DNA of 64,000 bases from Pseudoramibacter fermentans (GTDB lineage Bacteria; Bacillota; Clostridia; Eubacteriales; Eubacteriaceae). A program made the position numbers and the translations under genes. The stretch is from positions 434,001 to 498,000 of the forward strand of contig VOGB01000005.1 in NCBI GenBank assembly GCA_009493725.1, in the 5' to 3' direction. This document shows positions 59,819 to 64,000 of the stretch, in pieces. How positions within the stretch are numbered: position 1 is the first letter of the stretch; each line of letters begins with the position of its first letter. The notes beneath the pieces were generated by a model. The model searched no databases, had not been told where the DNA came from, and was given only the letters and a program-made list of their open reading frames with translations.

Positions 59819-62671
59819 TTATTTCTTTTTTGTTTCAGCCGTCGTGAGCTGCTGATACATCTTCATCAGCTCCGCGACACAATCCGATTCGCTCATCTTC
59901 GTCGAAAAGCCGTAGGCCTGCATCACCGCGCGGTCGTTCATCTGATGTGCTTTGCGAAGTTCCGGCGGCATCGTCAGCGGATCGTAAAGATCGGCTAGGG
60001 AACTGTCCGGATAAAGGTCACGCGCATCGAGAATTGATTGAGCTGTTTTTTCGATTGTTTCCTTCTGCTTGTCTGTTGGCGATGGCCAAGGGAAATTATT
60101 ATAAACAACACTTCCACTATAACGATAATCGCTTTTTAATCGGCCACAAACAGTTCGCATCCATGCCATATGGACGTTTGATTCTAATACTCCGAAGCCG
60201 TACAAACCAGCTCCGCAAACAATCGAGCACGAATCCGCAGCAATATATTCCTTTGGCATAAATCCAATTGGAATATATCGTCTCCTTTCAGAAGAGACTC
60301 TCGGAACAATCAAAAAAGATTCGTCGGTTTGCGGTGTTGAGAAAAATTTAAAAGGTGTTTGTGCCGATCGACGGGTGGGCGCAGCTGAGCTTTGTTCACG
60401 AAATTCTTTTATCGCCTGCAGTCTTCTCATAATTTCTTTGTTATTTCTATAAACTGAAGGCGTAATATCTTTCAACCATAGGCAATACCGTTTTTCGTTA
60501 TTATTCAAATAATCCCTAGCGCCAATATATCTGCGGACACAGCACTTGATACTCGGATCATCTGTAATCAATTTTTCTTTTTCTTCTTCCGATAAAATAA
60601 AATTCCCATGATCTGTCGGTTGATTTCCCTTTGTCATTTTTCGTACATCACAAATCGGTTTTGATCTGCTTTTTATTAATATGTTCGGCGCATTAACTAA
60701 GTAGGGATTTATATTGTCAACACTACTTACAGTTTCATCCTCATAAATCTTCTTATTTTTGACAGGCGTTGATTGAGAAGAAAAACCGATAATAACGCAA
60801 TGTACATGCGCTTTTAAATTGGCTTCTGAATCCCATCGAAAAGTTCGATACGCGAAATCAATTTTAATTTTGTATTTGTTTAATAGCTGGTCCCACAGTG
60901 GTTCGACCTGTTCGCCCTGCGTAATGCTATTCGTAGAAACAAAAGTGACTTTCACATTCGTATTTTGTATCATGATTGCCGCTTTATAATACCAGCCGCC
61001 AACATAATCAATGCTATTCGATAGGTGAATTTTTCCAACAATCGAAACCACTTCGTCTTTTTGAGTTTTTGTCATCATTGACGACCCAATAAAAGGCGGA
61101 TTCCCCATAATATAGCTGAGCTCTGACGCTGGCACAACGTCATTCCAATCTATTCTAAGCGCGTTGCCTTCCACGATGTTGGCGTTAGTGGTCAGCGGCA
61201 GGAAATCGAGTTCCATTTTGATAATGCTTTCGGTTTCCTGCATCATCTGGCTTTCGGCAATCCACAGCGCCGTTTTTGCAACCGTCACAGCAAAATCATT
61301 TATTTCTATTCCATAGAACTGGCTGATTAAAACTTTAATCGGATTGACCATACTTTCGCCCATCTTAATCTGTCCAAACACACCACTGTCTATTGCGATG
61401 AGTTCTTGTATTACGCGATTTTCAAGCTTGCGCAATGACAGATAGGTTTCAGTGAGAAAGTTGCCTGAGCCGCAAGCCGGGTCGAGGAAAGTGAGCGACG
61501 CTAATTTTTGCTGATACATTTTAAGTGCATTAATGCGCTTTTTATTTCCTTTAGTATTCAGCACATCCTCTAGCTCTGATTTTAAATCGTTGAGGAACAG
61601 CGGATCAATAACTTTGTGAATGTTTTCTCTGGACGTGTAATGCATCCCGCCCTTTCGCCGAGTTTCCGGGTTCAACGTCGATTCAAACACCGCGCCGAAA
61701 ATCGTCGGGCTGATATCCCGCCAGTCGAAATTTTCCGACGCGTCGATCAAAAGCACATCTTTTAATTCGTCAGTAAAGGGCGGAATCTCAAGGGTCTCAT
61801 CCGAGAAAAGGCCCCCGTTGACGTAAGGGAAGGCCGCGAGATCATCCGCGAGGAAGCGGTCCCGCTTGTCAATCGGCGTATCGAGAATTTTAAACAGCTC
61901 CTTCAGCGCCATCCGCAGCCGCTGCGGCTCGAAGCTCGCGACGTAATCGTGGAACGACGCCCGGTCGAAAATCCCGGCGTCCTCCGCGTACAGGCAGAAC
62001 ACCAGCCGGACACACAGCGCGTTCAGACTCCTGAGGTCCGCCTCGCGCTGGGCCTTTTCCTCCGGCGTCTCGTTTTTCGGCGCCGTCTCCGGCAGGCCAA
62101 ACTCCTTGGCGAAGGCGTCGTAAAGCTTACCGACGATGTTCCCCGCCTCGATCGACACCTTCATTTCGTGGGACACCTTTTTCACGTCCTGCTTGATCAG
62201 GAAATCCAACATCGGGTACTTGTCCTGCAGCTCGCCCAGCTGAATCACAATCGGTGCCACATCCTTCGCGTTCATCTGGTTCATGTCGTAAATCCAGATC
62301 TCCGCGAAATTGCAGGTCACAATCCACCGCGCCTTTTCGTCGTAATCGAGGCTGTCGTTGTAGCGCTTCGCTTGATCGAAGGGCGTCAGATCGACGCCAC
62401 CGGAGTTGCGGATCTTTTGATCCAGAGCCTTGCCCAGACTCTTCTGCTCGATGATGACCTTCGTCTCTGGCAGGTAGGCGTCGATGCGCTTCTTGTTCCC
62501 GTCGACGTAAACCTTCTTTTCAAAATCGACGTGCTGCGTTACGTCTTCCATCCCGAGCACATCGTGCAAAAGCTCAATCCAATAGGACCGGCCGTCCTCG
62601 TCCTCGTTGCCCCGGCCCTTCCATCTATTGATAAACTGGCGCGCCGCCTCGCGCTGTTCTGCGTCTGTCAT
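59819..62671 (-). CDS. MmeI-like type II restriction-modification protein
   Basis: 950 aa single-chain enzyme. N-terminal PD-(D/E)xK-like segment IDAYLPETKVIIEQKS (about 60-77), a helical linker, a gamma-class N6-adenine methyltransferase with motif I FLDPACGSGNF (about 395) and motif IV NPPF (about 522), then a target-recognition region and a C-terminal helical part. MmeI-like (type IIL) enzymes methylate one strand and cut at a distance. Coding sequence in the recognition region is more AT-rich than the N-terminal half, as if exchanged. It has no partner genes. Confidence 0.88.
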   Translation of the reverse strand: MTDAEQREAARQFINRWKGRGNEDEDGRSYWIELLHDVLGMEDVTQHVDFEKKVYVDGNKKRIDAYLPETKVIIEQKSLGKALDQKIRNSGGVDLTPFDQAKRYNDSLDYDEKARWIVTCNFAEIWIYDMNQMNAKDVAPIVIQLGELQDKYPMLDFLIKQDVKKVSHEMKVSIEAGNIVGKLYDAFAKEFGLPETAPKNETPEEKAQREADLRSLNALCVRLVFCLYAEDAGIFDRASFHDYVASFEPQRLRMALKELFKILDTPIDKRDRFLADDLAAFPYVNGGLFSDETLEIPPFTDELKDVLLIDASENFDWRDISPTIFGAVFESTLNPETRRKGGMHYTSRENIHKVIDPLFLNDLKSELEDVLNTKGNKKRINALKMYQQKLASLTFLDPACGSGNFLTETYLSLRKLENRVIQELIAIDSGVFGQIKMGESMVNPIKVLISQFYGIEINDFAVTVAKTALWIAESQMMQETESIIKMELDFLPLTTNANIVEGNALRIDWNDVVPASELSYIMGNPPFIGSSMMTKTQKDEVVSIVGKIHLSNSIDYVGGWYYKAAIMIQNTNVKVTFVSTNSITQGEQVEPLWDQLLNKYKIKIDFAYRTFRWDSEANLKAHVHCVIIGFSSQSTPVKNKKIYEDETVSSVDNINPYLVNAPNILIKSRSKPICDVRKMTKGNQPTDHGNFILSEEEKEKLITDDPSIKCCVRRYIGARDYLNNNEKRYCLWLKDITPSVYRNNKEIMRRLQAIKEFREQSSAAPTRRSAQTPFKFFSTPQTDESFLIVPRVSSERRRYIPIGFMPKEYIAADSCSIVCGAGLYGFGVLESNVHMAWMRTVCGRLKSDYRYSGSVVYNNFPWPSPTDKQKETIEKTAQSILDARDLYPDSSLADLYDPLTMPPELRKAHQMNDRAVMQAYGFSTKMSESDCVAELMKMYQQLTTAETKKK

Positions 62672-62856
62672 CGCGGTCCCTCCCCTTTTGAAATCGATAC
62701 TTGTTTTTTATTTTACCATATTATGGCTGACGCGCCGAGACAAAGAAAAAGAGGGATCACCTGTAGAATAAAATTTCAAGAAAAGGACGCTCCTGCCCAT
62801 CTAGTGGTAATCCCCTGATTTCAACATTCTGTCCATAGTAAAAGACCCTCCGTGAT
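62672..62856. other. Short interval without a gene
   Basis: About 185 bases upstream of the restriction gene. Nothing recognised apart from likely promoter sequence rich in T. Confidence 0.4.
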
Positions 62857-62970
62857 TTAGACATTACTTTCACGAAAGGCCTGGTCAATTGTGATTACAT
62901 ATGCACTATATTCATAAACATTACGGATATCGTTATCTGCCTGATCTGTAATCTTGATGGTATAACTCAT
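62857..62970 (-). pseudogene. ParE/RelE-type toxin fragment
   Basis: 37 codons beginning MSYTIKITDQADNDIRNVYE, the usual start of ParE/RelE toxins, which normally have 90-100 residues. Homology is lost after about 22 residues and a stop follows at 62857. The start overlaps the antitoxin stop by four bases (ATGA). The toxin is therefore lost. Confidence 0.72.
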
Positions 62971-63275
62971 AGATTATAATCCTTACGGATATCTGCAAAA
63001 ACTGCACTTGCCTCCTTCGTTCTTCCAGTTTTGATAGCCGCATATCCTTTTTCAAGTTCTGCATTCAATTCTGCTTCTGATAAAGCAGGCATATTTACGG
63101 GACGAGAAGATGGAAGCTTCACATCAAATGGAAGTCCTCTTTGAAGAATAATCTGTTTATAAAACATATTGATTGCATTGGAAGCCGGAATGCCCAGTGC
63201 TGATAAAATTTTTTCTGCCTGTTCTTTCACATCCGGCTCAATACGAGCATAAAGATTCGATGATTTTGTTGCCAT
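62967..63275 (-). CDS. RelB/DinJ-family antitoxin, toxin partner decayed
   Basis: 102 aa. Ribbon-helix-helix NLYARIEPDVKEQAEKILSA, GIPASNAINMFYKQIILQRG and the typical LPFDVKLPSSRPVN. A C-terminal toxin-binding part is complete (up to DIRKDYNL). AGGTGG precedes the ATG at 63275. It may remain as an orphan repressor or anti-addiction protein. Confidence 0.9.
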   Translation of the reverse strand: MATKSSNLYARIEPDVKEQAEKILSALGIPASNAINMFYKQIILQRGLPFDVKLPSSRPVNMPALSEAELNAELEKGYAAIKTGRTKEASAVFADIRKDYNL

Positions 63276-63371
63276 ATAAAGCACCACCTTTCAGATGTTT
63301 TCTTAATCTAATTAAGCTTTTATGTGCGTACAATAGCAATACATTTTAATTGATTTCAAATTTTAAGATTA

Positions 63372-64000
63372 TTATTCAATTGGTCTACCATCGCCATCAG
63401 CGTATCCGTCATGATCTGCATCGTAGACACCTTTGTAGTAATCCCCATCATACCCTTCAGAATCATATGAACTATTATCTGAAGAGCTATCATTTGATGA
63501 ATAGGAACTCGAATTAGAAGAGCTGCCATTGGATGGATAGGAACTCGAATTAGAAGAACTATCATTTGATGAATAAGAACTTGAATCATCTGATCTTAAT
63601 GACCCTAAAGGATCATGAATATCAACAATTCTTCCGGTATTCATATTTTCCTGATAACAAACATCCCCCTGATACACAATCTTGAATACATTAGCTTCTG
63701 CATATGCCTCCCAATTTTCGTTCCCGTTTCCATCTTCATTGAAAAACTTTAAGTCTGACTGATCAACACTGAATTTTCTACAAATACCTTTAAAAGTGCC
63801 ACAGAGACTTGATGCATACTGGCTATCACCATCTTCTACAGGATCTGGTCTCTGATTATAACTTGAACCATATGAAAATGTAACTGAAACAGTATTTCCA
63901 TTAATTTTAACGTTTGATGTTTTTGGATTTTCTTTTGAATCAAAATATTCTTTAATTCTTTTATCTCTACTCTTTTCAACCTTTGTTTTGTTATGATGTG
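63372..64000 (-). CDS. Ser-rich repeat protein, 5' end outside window
   Basis: The visible C-terminal 209 codons are AT-rich. A globular part (VSVTFSYGSSYNQRPDPVED, LCGTFKGICRKFSVDQSDLK) is followed by a Ser/Asn linker with three 12-residue units (SSNDSSSNSSSY, PSNGSSSNSSSY, SSNDSSSDNSSY; 36-bp DNA repeat near 63480-63590) and an acidic end DADHDGYADGDG resembling calcium-binding loops. Surface or secreted location is likely, but the N-terminus is not seen. Family not recognised. Confidence 0.75.
   Translation of the reverse strand, partial: HHNKTKVEKSRDKRIKEYFDSKENPKTSNVKINGNTVSVTFSYGSSYNQRPDPVEDGDSQYASSLCGTFKGICRKFSVDQSDLKFFNEDGNGNENWEAYAEANVFKIVYQGDVCYQENMNTGRIVDIHDPLGSLRSDDSSSYSSNDSSSNSSSYPSNGSSSNSSSYSSNDSSSDNSSYDSEGYDGDYYKGVYDADHDGYADGDGRPIE

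Noticed and set aside
62970..63370. Direct repeats around the third toxin-antitoxin remnant
   Set aside because: Only a nine-base match (TGATTTCAA) was found on both sides, which is within chance.

Overview
The window looks like chromosomal DNA of a GC-rich, anaerobic, Gram-positive member of the Eubacteriales (Eubacteriaceae-like, for example close to Pseudoramibacter or Eubacterium). This rests on gene content: rubredoxin, a TPP-riboswitch-controlled thiC, HrcA/CIRCE-controlled Hsp20 genes, a LysRS with a C-terminal tRNA-binding domain, an Amt-PII fusion, lipoprotein-type amino-acid binding proteins and strong AGGAGG ribosome binding sites. The assignment is inference; no rRNA gene is present.

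Layout. 1-5.3 kb: end of a patatin-like gene, a polar amino-acid ABC transporter operon, and a pair of genes for an AlaX-type editing protein and a short pyruvate-kinase-like protein. 5.36-15.0 kb: a complete type I-C CRISPR-Cas locus (27 spacers; cas3-cas5c-cas8c-cas7c-cas4-cas1-cas2), all read on the minus strand. 15-28 kb: housekeeping genes (PaaI thioesterase, two Hsp20, HD protein, rubredoxin, SbcCD, a membrane protein with a long basic tail, tRNA-Arg, a sodium:solute symporter, two HTH genes, cardiolipin synthase). 29.0-30.85 kb: a decayed IS1182-family element whose target, a terminator palindrome, is duplicated. 31-42 kb: glyA, a YigZ-family gene, a second amino-acid ABC operon, citrate synthase, a DUF6465-like protein, thiC, a YafQ/DinJ toxin-antitoxin pair, nicotinamidase, metY. 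42-44.5 kb: a LysR remnant, a GH5 endoglucanase stopped by one nonsense codon, and a Fic/RelB-type toxin-antitoxin pair. 44.7-54.2 kb: lysS, greA, a HAD phosphatase and a nitrogen region (amt-PII fusion, MerR, amino-acid permease, stand-alone PII, ornithine-cyclodeaminase-like enzyme). 54.4-64 kb: tannase-like esterase, arsRDA operon with a ferredoxin-ArsD fusion and no pump, ZIP transporter, MmeI-like restriction-modification gene, a decayed toxin-antitoxin pair, and an AT-rich Ser-repeat gene cut by the window end.

The most unusual structure is shared by three insertions. The IS relic, the YafQ/DinJ cassette and the Fic cassette are each bounded by perfect direct repeats (29, 37 and 23 bp) made of the 3' end or terminator of a neighbouring host gene, so that the interrupted gene end is restored on both sides. 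Neither toxin-antitoxin cassette carries an integrase. In addition the Fic antitoxin is RelB/DinJ-like yet contains an S-x3-E-N match to the Fic inhibitory motif.

Several mRNA leaders show structure: the TPP riboswitch before thiC, a promoter-leader-terminator arrangement before amt-PII, a similar one before the ornithine-cyclodeaminase operon, and interleaved pairings at the ribosome binding site of the first solute-binding protein.
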